Below are positions 45,089-52,614 of a stretch of 52,614 bases of DNA, one piece after another. A program made the translations under genes and the position numbers. The notes beneath the pieces were generated by a model. That model was not told the DNA's origin, did no database searches, and saw only the letters and a list, made by a program, of their open reading frames with translations. Origin of the DNA: Bacillus massilioanorexius (lineage in GTDB: Bacteria > Bacillota > Bacilli > Bacillales > DSM-1321); NCBI RefSeq assembly GCF_902374955.1, contig NZ_CABKRX010000101.1, positions 1 to 52,614 of the forward strand, written 5' to 3'. Within the stretch, counting starts at the first letter, position 1. Each line of letters opens with the position of its first letter.

Positions 45089-45910
45089 ATGAAAAAGTGG
45101 TTAACAGCAATTATTTTATTAGTAGTAGTGGCTGCACTTGCTGCGTGTGGTAATGACAGCAGTGAGAAGTCAGGAGCAGATTCAAAAAGCATCAAATTTG
45201 GTGCAACATCAGGTCCTTATAGTGATATGGTGACAAAAGCGATTAAACCGGGCTTAGAAAAATTAGGCTATAAAGTAAAAGTAGTTGAGTTTAGTGATTA
45301 TATTCAGCCGAATAAAGCGTTAAATAATGATGAGATTCAAGCGAACCTTTTCCAACATACGATTTATCTAGAAAACTTTGAAAAAGAAAACAAAATGGAT
45401 TTAACAGCATTAATTTCAGTTCCAACTGCACCAATGGGTATTTATTCTAATAAATATAAATCGTTAGATGAAATTAAAGAAGGTTCAACTATTACGATTC
45501 CGAATGATCCAACAAATGCTGCTCGTGCATTTAATACATTGCAAGATGAAGGTATCATTGTTGTAGATAAAAAAGCCGATCCATTAACTGTTTCCGAAAA
45601 AGATGTAGTAGAAAACAAGAAAAAACTTAAATTTCAACCGTTAGAATCAGGTCAGCTACCACGTTCTGTTGATAGTGCTGATTTAGCTGCTGTACCAGGT
45701 AACTTTGCACTTGCTGCTAAAATGGATTTATTAAGTGCTTTAGCTCTTGAGAACATGCTTGATCCTTACAGAAATATTGTAGCTATTACAGCCAAAAATG
45801 AGGATTCACAGCTAGCAAAAGATATTAAATCTGTTATTGAATCGGATGAATTTGAAAAGATCATTGATGATGAGTTTCCTGGCTTTGGAAAACCAACATG
45901 GATGAAATAA
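45089..45910 (+). CDS. metQ: Methionine-binding lipoprotein
   Basis: This 273-residue binding protein of the NlpA/MetQ family has a signal peptide with lipobox LAAC. The mature domain has FGATSGPYSDMV, QANLFQHTIYLENF and TIPNDPTNAARAF, all typical of methionine-binding proteins. It is the third gene of the metNPQ operon, and a strong terminator follows. Confidence 0.93.
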   Translation: MKKWLTAIILLVVVAALAACGNDSSEKSGADSKSIKFGATSGPYSDMVTKAIKPGLEKLGYKVKVVEFSDYIQPNKALNNDEIQANLFQHTIYLENFEKENKMDLTALISVPTAPMGIYSNKYKSLDEIKEGSTITIPNDPTNAARAFNTLQDEGIIVVDKKADPLTVSEKDVVENKKKLKFQPLESGQLPRSVDSADLAAVPGNFALAAKMDLLSALALENMLDPYRNIVAITAKNEDSQLAKDIKSVIESDEFEKIIDDEFPGFGKPTWMK

Positions 45911-45928
45911 GGTATGAATGAATAAAAA

Positions 45929-45973
45929 ATCCCCGCTTAAATGATGGATTACCATCATTTAAGTGGGGTTTTC
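45929..45973. terminator. Terminator of metNPQ
   Basis: A 17-bp stem (45931-45947 with 45952-45968) has one G-T wobble and a 4-nt loop, followed by TTTT. Confidence 0.9.
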
Positions 45974-46017
45974 TAGTATGAAAATAAACAAGAAATAAAT
46001 TGAAGAGAGTGATAAAT

Positions 46018-47109
46018 ATGGAAATTTTCTCGGTGCATGGTGCACCAAGTGAATATATATTAGCTGAGGGTGCATTAAATTTACTAGAAAAAAAGTTACT
46101 TGAGCGTGGTTTGAAGAAGGTGCTTGTAGTGACGGGGAAAAAATCATGGAATGCAGCTGAAGACTATTGGCCCGAAATAAACAAAGTACATGTAAGTTTT
46201 TTTCATTATCAAGGAGAGTGCTCTTTAACTGAAATTGATAAAGTAGCTAATTTAGTAGTTAAGCAAAACTATGAAGCTATAATTGGTGTTGGTGGTGGGA
46301 AGGTACTTGACCTAGCAAAAGCAGCATGTAATCAAACGCATAAGCAGGCGATTCTTATTCCGACATTAGCCTCTAACTGTGCACCATGGACACCTCTTAG
46401 TGTACTTTATGATGATGATGGTTCTTTTATTCGCTATGATATCTATCCTGTATGCTCTAGCTTAGTTTTGATAGAGCCCAATATTTTATTACAAGCACCT
46501 ATAGAAATGCTAGTTGCTGGGATTGGGGATACTTTAGCAAAATGGTATGAAGCAGATGTACAAATGGCTACTATAGCAAATAAGCCAGTAGCTCTTGAAA
46601 TCTCTCATTACACAGCAAAACAATGTAAGGAAGTGCTTGTGACTTATTCGAAGGAAGCTCTGAATGCTGTAGAAAATGAATCGTTAAATGAAGCTTTTAT
46701 TAAAGTAGTTGAAACGATAATAGTTTATGCGGGAATGGTTGGTGGCTTTGGCGATCGTTATGGTCGCATTGCTGGTGCTCATGCTATTCATAATGGCTTA
46801 ACTGTACTCGAGGAAACACATCATGCCCTTCATGGAGATAAGGTAGCATATGGTATTCTAGTGCAGCTTGTTTTAGAAGAAAAATGGAAAGAAATAGAAG
46901 GTCTATTGCCGTTTTATCGAGAATTAGGATTACCTTATTCGTTAACACAGTTGGGTGTAAAAGAACTTTCAGAGAACATAATGGCTGCTATTGCTAAAAA
47001 GGCTACGGCACCAGAAGAATCTATTCATGTAATGCCTATTGGTACGATAACAGCAGGAACTGTTCAAACAGCCATTGTATCTTTAGAAAAGTATGTTAGT
47101 AAAATATAG
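46018..47109 (+). CDS. Iron-containing alcohol dehydrogenase family protein (GldA/HcxA-like)
   Basis: This 363-residue dehydrogenase has an N-terminal nucleotide-binding half with GVGGGKVLDLAKA near residue 92. The metal site is visible as Asp in GIGDTLAKW near 167, His in AGAHAIHNGL near 250 and His in HALHGDKVAYG near 269. It belongs to the glycerol-dehydrogenase-like group that includes E. coli HcxA (YbdH), which reduces 2-oxo acids. ATG 46018 follows GAGAGTGAT. Its place behind metNPQ could mean a role with methionine-derived oxo acids, but a terminator separates them, so this is weak. Confidence 0.78.
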   Translation: MEIFSVHGAPSEYILAEGALNLLEKKLLERGLKKVLVVTGKKSWNAAEDYWPEINKVHVSFFHYQGECSLTEIDKVANLVVKQNYEAIIGVGGGKVLDLAKAACNQTHKQAILIPTLASNCAPWTPLSVLYDDDGSFIRYDIYPVCSSLVLIEPNILLQAPIEMLVAGIGDTLAKWYEADVQMATIANKPVALEISHYTAKQCKEVLVTYSKEALNAVENESLNEAFIKVVETIIVYAGMVGGFGDRYGRIAGAHAIHNGLTVLEETHHALHGDKVAYGILVQLVLEEKWKEIEGLLPFYRELGLPYSLTQLGVKELSENIMAAIAKKATAPEESIHVMPIGTITAGTVQTAIVSLEKYVSKI

Positions 47110-47247
47110 TGGATCATTGGAAGTTGTATTCCGAAAATGAATACAGCTTCTTTTTATTAGAAAAGAAAGTGTGTTCATTGTGATAGCTTGTTAATAAAAG
47201 AAGTGATATGATGCTCGTAAAGAAATATAGGAGAGTGTCATAGGACT

Positions 47248-47751
47248 ATGATTACATTTAGACAGCCAACTATAGATGATGCACTACAAATGGTTGCTTT
47301 TTATAATATTGTTGGAGGAGAAACAAGCTATCTCAGCTTTGAAAAAAATGAATATCCATTAAGTGTAGAAGATCAAGCAAAGTCCATTCAATCAATGAAT
47401 GGACAATTAAATTGTAAAATGATTCTAGCTATGGATCATGATGAAATCATAGGAATTGGAACGATCACATCAAGCCAAAAAATAAAATCTAGACATCAAG
47501 GTGAGCTGGGTATTGTTGTTAAAAAGGCTTATCACGGAAGAGGAATAGGAAGTCAGATTATTCAACAATTGATAGATTGGGCAAAATCAAATGGTGTGAC
47601 AACTAGAATACAATTAGATACACGCTGTGATAATGTTGGAGCTGTGGAGCTTTATAAAAAGTTCGGATTTGAAATTGAAGGACGTTTAAAAAATGCTACA
47701 TTATTAAATGGTGCGTATTATGATTTATATGTAATGGGTTTGTTGATTTAG
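47248..47751 (+). CDS. GNAT-family N-acetyltransferase
   Basis: This 167-residue acetyltransferase has the acetyl-CoA loop in VVKKAYHGRGIGSQIIQQL near residue 90 (Q/R-x2-G-x-G/A type) and the late NVGAVELYKKFGFEIEGR. GGAGAG precedes ATG 47248. The closest named relatives acetylate small amines, amino acids or ribosomal proteins; the substrate cannot be told. Confidence 0.85.
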   Translation: MITFRQPTIDDALQMVAFYNIVGGETSYLSFEKNEYPLSVEDQAKSIQSMNGQLNCKMILAMDHDEIIGIGTITSSQKIKSRHQGELGIVVKKAYHGRGIGSQIIQQLIDWAKSNGVTTRIQLDTRCDNVGAVELYKKFGFEIEGRLKNATLLNGAYYDLYVMGLLI

Positions 47752-47766
47752 ATGAGTAGGGCGATG

Positions 47767-47797
47767 TCTCAAAAGGGATTAATAATTCCTTTTGAGA
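47767..47797 (+). terminator. Hairpin after the GNAT gene
   Basis: TCTCAAAAGG (47767-47776) pairs perfectly with CCTTTTGAGA (47788-47797). No T run follows directly, so termination is uncertain. Confidence 0.45.
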
Positions 47798-47854
47798 GGC
47801 CTGACGCTTTAACTAGCTTTTTTAACAATACGTTAGGTTTTTACGTGTTGTAAA

Positions 47855-47975
47855 ATGATTGGTTTAAGGTGCGAGAATCCAGGGATAGCGGGGCAGGTGA
47901 GACCTCACAGGCGTTTTACACCTATGTGGCACACTCCCCTCTCACGGAAAGCGAGCATCCCGGTGCGGATTTTAA
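47855..47975. repeat. Degenerate Bacillus-type dispersed repeat
   Basis: GGTGCGAGAATCC, GCGGGGCAGGTGAGACC, CACAGGCG and CGGAAAGCGAGCATCC in this order match, from memory, a GC-rich intergenic repeat common in Bacillus genomes (core GCGGAAAGCGAGCATCCTGC). Its base composition is much richer in GC than its surroundings. No other copy lies in this window. It fills most of the gap between the GNAT and thiW genes. Confidence 0.55.
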
Positions 47976-48016
47976 TCTCTACTCACTAATGGAGTTAAAG
48001 TCTGAGAAAGAGTAAC

Positions 48017-48514
48017 CTATACGATTTTGGCTAGAATCACTACTTTATTTTTGATTAATATTTTCATTAATGCGTAACCCATAAGTGCACCTGTGAAGGA
48101 GCTGATGGTAAAAGCTGGTATAAGACCGAATAATGTCGCTTCTTGACCTAACAGCAGAGTGGCAATTGGATAGGTTGCCATTGCTCCTATAATTCCTGTA
48201 CCGATTACTTCACCAATAGCTGCATAGCCGATTTTATTTGTTTTTGCAAAAAGTATTGCTGCAAATAAAGCACCAATCATACTTCCAGGATAAGCAAATA
48301 AACTACCTGTACCTAGCATATTTCGAATGGTTGAAGATAGAAATGCTTGGATGACAGCATACCAAGGACCAAGTAACACGGCAGACAATAGATTGGCCAA
48401 ATGCTGAATAGGAAAGATTTTTGCGAAACCAATTGGAATATAGATAAAACTACTTGATACACTTGTTAAAGCTGCTATAAGAGCCGTTAATGTTAACTTT
48501 TTTGTTTTCTCCAT
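48017..48514 (-). CDS. thiW: Thiamine-precursor ECF transporter S component ThiW
   Basis: This 165-residue membrane protein has about five helices. FIYIPIGFAKIFPIQHLANLL-type start and RNMLGTGSLFAYPGSMIGAL near residue 75 are typical of ThiW, the substrate-capture subunit thought to import the thiazole part of thiamine through the shared ECF module. ATG 48514 follows AGGTG; a longer frame from 48544 overlaps the preceding gene. It is last in the tenA-thiZXYW operon behind two TPP riboswitches. Confidence 0.85.
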   Translation of the reverse strand: MEKTKKLTLTALIAALTSVSSSFIYIPIGFAKIFPIQHLANLLSAVLLGPWYAVIQAFLSSTIRNMLGTGSLFAYPGSMIGALFAAILFAKTNKIGYAAIGEVIGTGIIGAMATYPIATLLLGQEATLFGLIPAFTISSFTGALMGYALMKILIKNKVVILAKIV

Positions 48515-48530
48515 CAGATTGGACACCTTT

Positions 48531-49538
48531 CTATTGTTTTTCAAATATGATGTTTACAAATGCTTCATCAGGTTTAATTTTTTTCTTAATAACACCATTT
48601 TTGTAAAGCCATTCAGCAGTATCCTGCCATACTGCTTTTTCTTGATAGCCATATGGACCATTGTTATTTTCCATTAAAGGTAATAGTATTTGCAGACTTT
48701 CTTTCTCTACTTCTTTGTCCAATGGAAAACTATCATTTTCATGGTTTAGTAGTATTTGTAGTCCTGCATCTGGATTCTTTTTTACATCTTCCTGTCCTTT
48801 AATAACAGCTTGCCAAAACTTTTTGATAGATTCTTTTTTCTTATTCAGTGTTTTTTCTCCAGTAACAACAACTAATTCATAATTATCTGGAATTCCGTAA
48901 TCTGTTAATTGAATCAGATCCATGTTATATCCTTCTTTTTTCAAAAGAACTAACTCGTGATTAATATAAGCTCCGATTAGTGCGTCTACTTGATCTGTCG
49001 CTAAAGATGGCATCAAATCCCAGCCAACATCAGTCATTTTCACTTTTTTCATATCTCCACCATCTTTTTTGACCATAGAAGCTACTACTGCCTCGCTAAC
49101 ACTAGATGAGGAGTATCCAACTCTTTTATCCTCTAAATCTTTCGGTGATTGGATGCCGTTTTCTTTTTTATACATAATGGCATCGAGGGAATGTCTAACC
49201 AAAGCACCAACGGAAACAACGGGTATATCCTCAGCTCTTGATACTAGAAGCTGAGATTGATAACTGATAGCTAGATCTACTTTGCCAACGGCCGCGAGTT
49301 TTAATGGGTCGTTCGTGTCGGCAGGCATTTCAATTTTTACATTTAATCCTTGATCTTCAAAATATCCTTTTTCCTGTGCAACATAAATGGCTGAATGGAC
49401 TGCATTGGGATACCAATCTAACATGATGCTAATATCCTCAAGTCCTTTTTTAGAGCTTTCTGCCTTGTTGCTAGAACAGCCACTAAGAAATAAAGCGACA
49501 CTGCAAACTAACATAATATATATAAATAATTTTCTCAT
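48531..49538 (-). CDS. thiY: Thiamine-pyrimidine precursor-binding lipoprotein ThiY
   Basis: This 335-residue NMT1/THI5-type binding protein has a lipoprotein signal (lipobox LSGC). IMLDWYPNAVHSAIYVAQEKG is the family start, then DLAISYQSQLLVSRAED near residue 90 and VGYSSSSVSEAVV near 140. Bacillus ThiY binds formylaminopyrimidine, a product of thiamine breakdown that TenA and YlmB recycle. It stands between thiX and thiW. Ligand specificity is by analogy. Confidence 0.9.
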   Translation of the reverse strand: MRKLFIYIMLVCSVALFLSGCSSNKAESSKKGLEDISIMLDWYPNAVHSAIYVAQEKGYFEDQGLNVKIEMPADTNDPLKLAAVGKVDLAISYQSQLLVSRAEDIPVVSVGALVRHSLDAIMYKKENGIQSPKDLEDKRVGYSSSSVSEAVVASMVKKDGGDMKKVKMTDVGWDLMPSLATDQVDALIGAYINHELVLLKKEGYNMDLIQLTDYGIPDNYELVVVTGEKTLNKKKESIKKFWQAVIKGQEDVKKNPDAGLQILLNHENDSFPLDKEVEKESLQILLPLMENNNGPYGYQEKAVWQDTAEWLYKNGVIKKKIKPDEAFVNIIFEKQ

Positions 49539-49555
49539 TATGCATTAAACTCCTT

Positions 49556-50317
49556 TTATTTGGTTTTCCAGCGTAATACATATTTTTCGATTGCCGTAAT
49601 GAGTGAAAAAAGCAATATGCCTAATATAGTTAAAATGGTAATAGCAGCAAAGACTCCTTCTGCATTTAAGTTTCCAGACATTCGTCTGCTATAGTAGCCT
49701 AAACCTTCACTTGCTCCGAGCCATTCACCGATAGTTGCACCTACAAGTGCATAAACGATGGCTAGCTTAAGTGATGAGAAGAAGGAGGGGAGTGCCATAG
49801 GAATATGTAGTTTTTTGAAAATATGCCACCGATTTGCACCCATTGATCGGAATAGTTCAACATATTCAGGATCGCTAGATTTCAAGCCGTCATAGGTTCC
49901 AACAACGATAGGAAAAAATGAAATCAGGATTGTAACAGCAACCTTACTCCAAATTTCATAGCCAAACCAAAGCACGAAAATGGGAGATAAAGCAATGATG
50001 GGAATCATTTGTGAAATAACTACGGCTGGATAGAGCATTTTTTCAATCGTTATGGAATAAAACATACATATTGCTAACAATATCCCACCAATAACAGCAA
50101 TAAGAAAGCCTATAGCAAATTCAAGTATTGTAACCGGAAGATGCTGTAAAAAGAGTGCTTTCCAGTTTTCCATAATTAAAATGAGCACACCAGATGGTGC
50201 TGGGATAATAAAAGATGGAATAAGCTCTAAACGAACAGACCATTCAATAAATAGTAAGATGCCAAAGCTAAATAAGAGAAATAAACGATATGTTTTGAGC
50301 CAATTTTTAATGGTTTT
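49556..50317 (-). CDS. thiX: Thiamine-pyrimidine precursor ABC permease ThiX
   Basis: This permease of about 253 residues has six helices. The coupling loop LFRSMGANRWHIFKKLHIP and VGATIGEWLGASEGLGYY near residue 200 are typical of SsuC/ThiX-type permeases. ATG 50317 lies just inside the end of thiZ, 13 nt after a GGAG; ATG 50341 is in frame but has no ribosome site. Translation is probably coupled to thiZ. Confidence 0.9.
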   Translation of the reverse strand, partial: KTIKNWLKTYRLFLLFSFGILLFIEWSVRLELIPSFIIPAPSGVLILIMENWKALFLQHLPVTILEFAIGFLIAVIGGILLAICMFYSITIEKMLYPAVVISQMIPIIALSPIFVLWFGYEIWSKVAVTILISFFPIVVGTYDGLKSSDPEYVELFRSMGANRWHIFKKLHIPMALPSFFSSLKLAIVYALVGATIGEWLGASEGLGYYSRRMSGNLNAEGVFAAITILTILGILLFSLITAIEKYVLRWKTK

Positions 50318-51053
50318 CATAAGTAATTTTGTTCTCCACATTTTTTCTTAAAGAGACGAAAGCACTATCATGAAGAAGATCCTGATGACGAGGACGCTTA
50401 AAAGGAACGCTAATTTCTTCTATTGTTTGGTCTGGATGTAATATAAGAATACGATCACTTAAAAAGCAAGCCTCTTCTAAATCATGAGTAATGAATAGAA
50501 CTGTTTTATTCAATTCCTGCCATAAGGAAAGTAACCAAGCTTGCATGTCTTTCTTCGTAAATGCGTCCAATGCACCAAATGGTTCATCTAGCAATAACAT
50601 ATCTTTTCCTGTTAAAAGTGCTCGTAAAAAGGCAGCTCTCTGCTTCATTCCACCCGATAATTGATGTGGTAAAGCATTTTCATAATCCCTTAATCCAACA
50701 CGATCAAGCCAATTTTTAGCTTCCTCTTTGGAAATAGAATGATCCTTTTTGAATTCAGTTGCTAGCAAAATATTCTCTATAATAGTTCGCCAAGGAAGCA
50801 AGAGGTCTCGTTGAGGCATATAGCCGACATCTCCGAGTTTTACTGGATTATCTGCAATCGTTATTTCCCCATGATCCGGCTTTAAAAGACCAGTGATTAA
50901 TTTTAAGATAGTGCTTTTTCCTGTGCCACTCTTTCCGATTAAAGTGACAAACTCTCCTTTTGAAATGGTTAAATTCAAGTTTGTAATAATTCTTTTGCTA
51001 ACTTTTCCTTGATTTTGAAAAGTGTAGGATACATTTCGTACTTGTAATGTCAT
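50307..51053 (-). CDS. thiZ: Thiamine-pyrimidine precursor ABC ATPase ThiZ
   Basis: This 248-residue ATPase has Walker A GKSGTGKST, signature LSGGMKQRAAFLRAL, Walker B LLLDEPFGALD and switch His THDLEEA. It drives the ThiX/ThiY importer. About 200 bases separate it from tenA, and these contain a folded inverted-repeat element. It overlaps the start of thiX. Confidence 0.9.
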   Translation of the reverse strand: MTLQVRNVSYTFQNQGKVSKRIITNLNLTISKGEFVTLIGKSGTGKSTILKLITGLLKPDHGEITIADNPVKLGDVGYMPQRDLLLPWRTIIENILLATEFKKDHSISKEEAKNWLDRVGLRDYENALPHQLSGGMKQRAAFLRALLTGKDMLLLDEPFGALDAFTKKDMQAWLLSLWQELNKTVLFITHDLEEACFLSDRILILHPDQTIEEISVPFKRPRHQDLLHDSAFVSLRKNVENKITYENH

Positions 51054-51106
51054 ATGTTTTCACCAGCTTTTCGAAATAGATAAATGTCGGTTTTATACAA
51101 AAGCTT

Positions 51107-51242
51107 TAGCACCTAGTACAAGTTGATGATTCAACTTAATTAGGAGGTTATTCTTACGTCTGTCTGCTTCCTCTATAGGAATGAATGCAAGTAGAAGCAA
51201 AAAGTTGGCATATAGCCGTTTTTCATAACTTGCTAGGTGCTA
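51107..51242. repeat. Inverted-repeat element between tenA and thiZ
   Basis: TAGCACCTAGTACAAGTT (51107-51124) and AACTTGCTAGGTGCTA (51227-51242) are complementary apart from a two-base bulge. They enclose about 100 bp that includes a second hairpin, AAGTTGA/TCAACTT (51120-51137). The layout suggests a small MITE-like insertion or a folded RNA in the operon message; no gene is inside. Confidence 0.55.
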
Positions 51243-51254
51243 GAGTTTTAGTTT

Positions 51255-51929
51255 CTAAATAGGCCAGTCTTGTTTATGGTAATTCATATCCCAAAATAAA
51301 AACTCATATTTTGATGTAATTTGAAAATGTTTTTCTAAAACAGCGAGTTCGTGTTCAGGCTTACCTTCTGCAAGCTTGTCCATGAACTCAATGAGCCATT
51401 TACTTCCCTCAGCAAAGGATGGAGAATCATAGGTTTCAATCCATTTAGCATATCGATTGTTTGATAATTTCTCGCCATACTGCAGTCTTAAAAGCTTTCC
51501 AATTTCCCAATAATCCCATGCACAAGGGAGTAGGCAAGCAACAACATCTGCCAAACTACCATTTTGCGAAACGTTTAGCATGTAGCTTGTATATGCTAGA
51601 TTAATAGGTGTTGGTTTTGTAGCTTCAAGCTCGTCTCGTGTTATGCCAAATTCTGCGGCATAAGCTCGGTGTAATTTCATTTCTACATGAAGGGTATCGT
51701 ATAAGATCCCTGCAAACTTATCCATTGTTTCAAGGTCCTCAGCTTTTGTTGTAGCAAGAGCAAATAACTTGGCATATTCAATTAAATACACATAATCTTG
51801 CTTTAAATAGTGAATGAATTTCTCTTCGTCTAATACTCCTTGACCAAGTTCTTGAACGAAAGGATGGTTATGGTTCTGTACCCATATAGGTTGAACATTT
51901 CGAAAAAGCCTGTTAGTGAAAGTTGACAT
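51255..51929 (-). CDS. tenA: Aminopyrimidine aminohydrolase (thiaminase II) TenA
   Basis: This 224-residue helical enzyme hydrolyses aminopyrimidine breakdown products of thiamine to HMP for reuse. The catalytic Cys136 lies in LLPCAWDYWEIG, Asp45 in YLKQDYVYL contacts the pyrimidine, and a late Glu in WLIEFMD is the expected acid. AAGGAGG precedes ATG 51929. It is first in the operon with the ThiXYZ importer and ThiW, matching the known salvage route. Confidence 0.93.
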   Translation of the reverse strand: MSTFTNRLFRNVQPIWVQNHNHPFVQELGQGVLDEEKFIHYLKQDYVYLIEYAKLFALATTKAEDLETMDKFAGILYDTLHVEMKLHRAYAAEFGITRDELEATKPTPINLAYTSYMLNVSQNGSLADVVACLLPCAWDYWEIGKLLRLQYGEKLSNNRYAKWIETYDSPSFAEGSKWLIEFMDKLAEGKPEHELAVLEKHFQITSKYEFLFWDMNYHKQDWPI

Positions 51930-51950
51930 GTAATTTCCTCCTTAAATATA

Positions 51951-51982
51951 AATAAAAACCGCCTCCACATAAGGGAAGCGGT
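51951..51982 (-). terminator. Terminator of the proximal TPP riboswitch
   Basis: On the minus strand ACCGC...GCGGT (51982-51958) forms a stem with an inner TCC/GGA pairing, followed by TTTTTATT. It lies between the second aptamer and tenA. Confidence 0.8.
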
Positions 51983-52012
51983 AAATAAAAGAAATAAACG
52001 TTTTCTTTCATT

Positions 52013-52084
52013 CCTACTTCCCTACGCTAGTCCTAACTAGATCAGGTTCAGAGGGTTCGTCTCAGCCATTCGGCGCCCCTAGTA
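52013..52084 (-). promoter_or_regulatory. TPP riboswitch, proximal copy
   Basis: The minus strand reads CTAGGGGCGCC, GGCTGAGA, ACCCTCTGAACCTGATCTAG and GCGTAGGGAAG, the THI-box in order. It binds thiamine pyrophosphate and controls the terminator at 51951-51982 before tenA. Confidence 0.95.
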
Positions 52085-52101
52085 GATGAATATGAAAATA
52101 G

Positions 52102-52130
52102 AAAACCCCACTCACAGACGATGAGTGGGG
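52102..52130 (-). terminator. Terminator of the distal TPP riboswitch
   Basis: On the minus strand CCCCACTCA (52130-52122) pairs perfectly with TGAGTGGGG (52114-52106), followed by TTTT. It lies between the two aptamers. Confidence 0.88.
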
Positions 52131-52160
52131 TGAATAAGGCAATCTTATTCAACGGATAAC

Positions 52161-52249
52161 CACTTTCCTACGCCAGTATGAACTAGATCAGGTTCAGAGG
52201 GTTTAGAACAATTGTTCAGTCTCAGTCTTTTAAAAGACACCCCTAGTGA
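52161..52249 (-). promoter_or_regulatory. TPP riboswitch, distal copy
   Basis: The minus strand reads CACTAGGGGTGTC, GACTGAGACTG, ACCCTCTGAACCTGATCTAG and GGCGTAGGAAAGTGG. A palindrome GAACAATTGTTC extends the optional P3 arm. It is the first of two complete aptamers in series. Confidence 0.93.
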
Positions 52250-52268
52250 GTTACGGTTTATTATTAAT

Positions 52269-52296
52269 AGCATAGCATGAAAAAATGAATATGCAA
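52269..52296 (-). promoter_or_regulatory. Likely promoter of the tenA-thi operon
   Basis: On the minus strand TTGCAT (52296-52291), a 16-bp spacer and TATGCT (52274-52269). It lies directly before the distal riboswitch. Confidence 0.45.
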
Positions 52297-52614
52297 CATA
52301 AATTTGAAAATTATTCCTTTCGCGAAATATCTGACTTAATACAAAAGGGAATTATCAAAAGAAATAAGGAGAAAAAATCTGTGTCATTTCTGAGAGAATA
52401 AGTGAGAATAGTATAACAGCATAGTGAGGAGTCAGCAAGTAGGCTTGTCTTGTGTTTAAGGAATGGAGAAGTTATTAAAGTAATTAGTTGTACGATACAT
52501 GAGAAAGTAATATGTAATGATAGATGTAGGATTTATAGATAAGAATAGTTAGGTCCCTTAATAATGATAAGTAATCGTATGTTTCAATGGATTGTCAGAT
52601 GTAGCTTTCAAATG
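52297..52614. other. Gene-free right end of the window
   Basis: No gene, hairpin or known element is recognised in these 318 bases. The sequence is AT-rich and may be the upstream region of a gene outside the window. Confidence 0.4.

Noticed and set aside
1..52614. CRISPR arrays, tRNA or rRNA genes, intact insertion sequences, prophage genes
   Set aside because: Looked for on both strands by eye; no regularly spaced repeats, cloverleaf motifs, transposase or phage structural genes were recognised.

Overview
The window looks like chromosomal DNA of a low-GC Gram-positive bacterium of the family Bacillaceae. The evidence is the AT-rich sequence, strong AGGAGG-type ribosome binding sites, frequent GTG/TTG starts, Bacillus-style S-box and THI-box riboswitches, an intracellular subtilisin, MhqR-like operators, and two degenerate intergenic repeats of kinds I remember from Bacillus genomes. 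I see no tRNA, rRNA, CRISPR array, intact insertion sequence or prophage.

Layout. 1-5600: three palindromes, then a two-gene McrBC-like type IV restriction module (EVE-domain AAA+ NTPase plus DUF2357/PD-(D/E)XK nuclease) and a DUF1643-like gene. 5900-11470: an OFA-type MFS carrier, a CstA/BtsT-type carrier translationally coupled to an unlisted 50-residue membrane microprotein, and a LytS/LytT two-component system. Together these resemble the pyruvate-sensing circuits of E. coli collapsed into one locus. 11700-13350: a KamA-family radical SAM gene and a decayed ADP-ribosylglycohydrolase fragment. 13725-19476: a six-gene Ugp-like ABC operon with a HAD phosphatase and a TIM-barrel protein. 19888-24807: a cytoplasmic DsbA-like gene, a broken and an intact DUF1672 lipoprotein, and a broken lipase that appears to be a type VII secretion toxin of the TslA type (lipase first, targeting helices last). 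25334-30169: an ADP-ribosylglycohydrolase, then a bacterial NHEJ set (Ku, separate ligase, separate polymerase with its own OB-like domain). 30340-38735: lipoprotein, intracellular subtilisin, EF-G paralogue, MhqR-type dioxygenase and flavin reductase, fumarase. 38823-41366: a decaying stretch (frameshifted MFS carrier, flavodoxin, gpmA pseudogene). 41590-47751: a methionine region (MetE-like methyltransferase, SAM riboswitch, metNPQ, Fe-type dehydrogenase, GNAT). 48017-52300: a thiamine-precursor salvage operon tenA-thiZXYW on the minus strand behind two tandem TPP riboswitches.

How the parts work together. Most of the window is accessory metabolism under small-molecule control: pyruvate-like carbon (LytST plus a cre-like site), quinones (MhqR boxes), SAM, and TPP twice in series. 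The most unusual parts are the T7SS-type lipase/immunity locus with its duplicated lipoprotein, the CstA-coupled microprotein, and the split NHEJ ligase. Several reading frames are broken (20642-21529, 22721-24807, 38823-40051, 40665-41366). These may be real decay or, for the single-base ones, sequencing error; the sequence alone does not decide.
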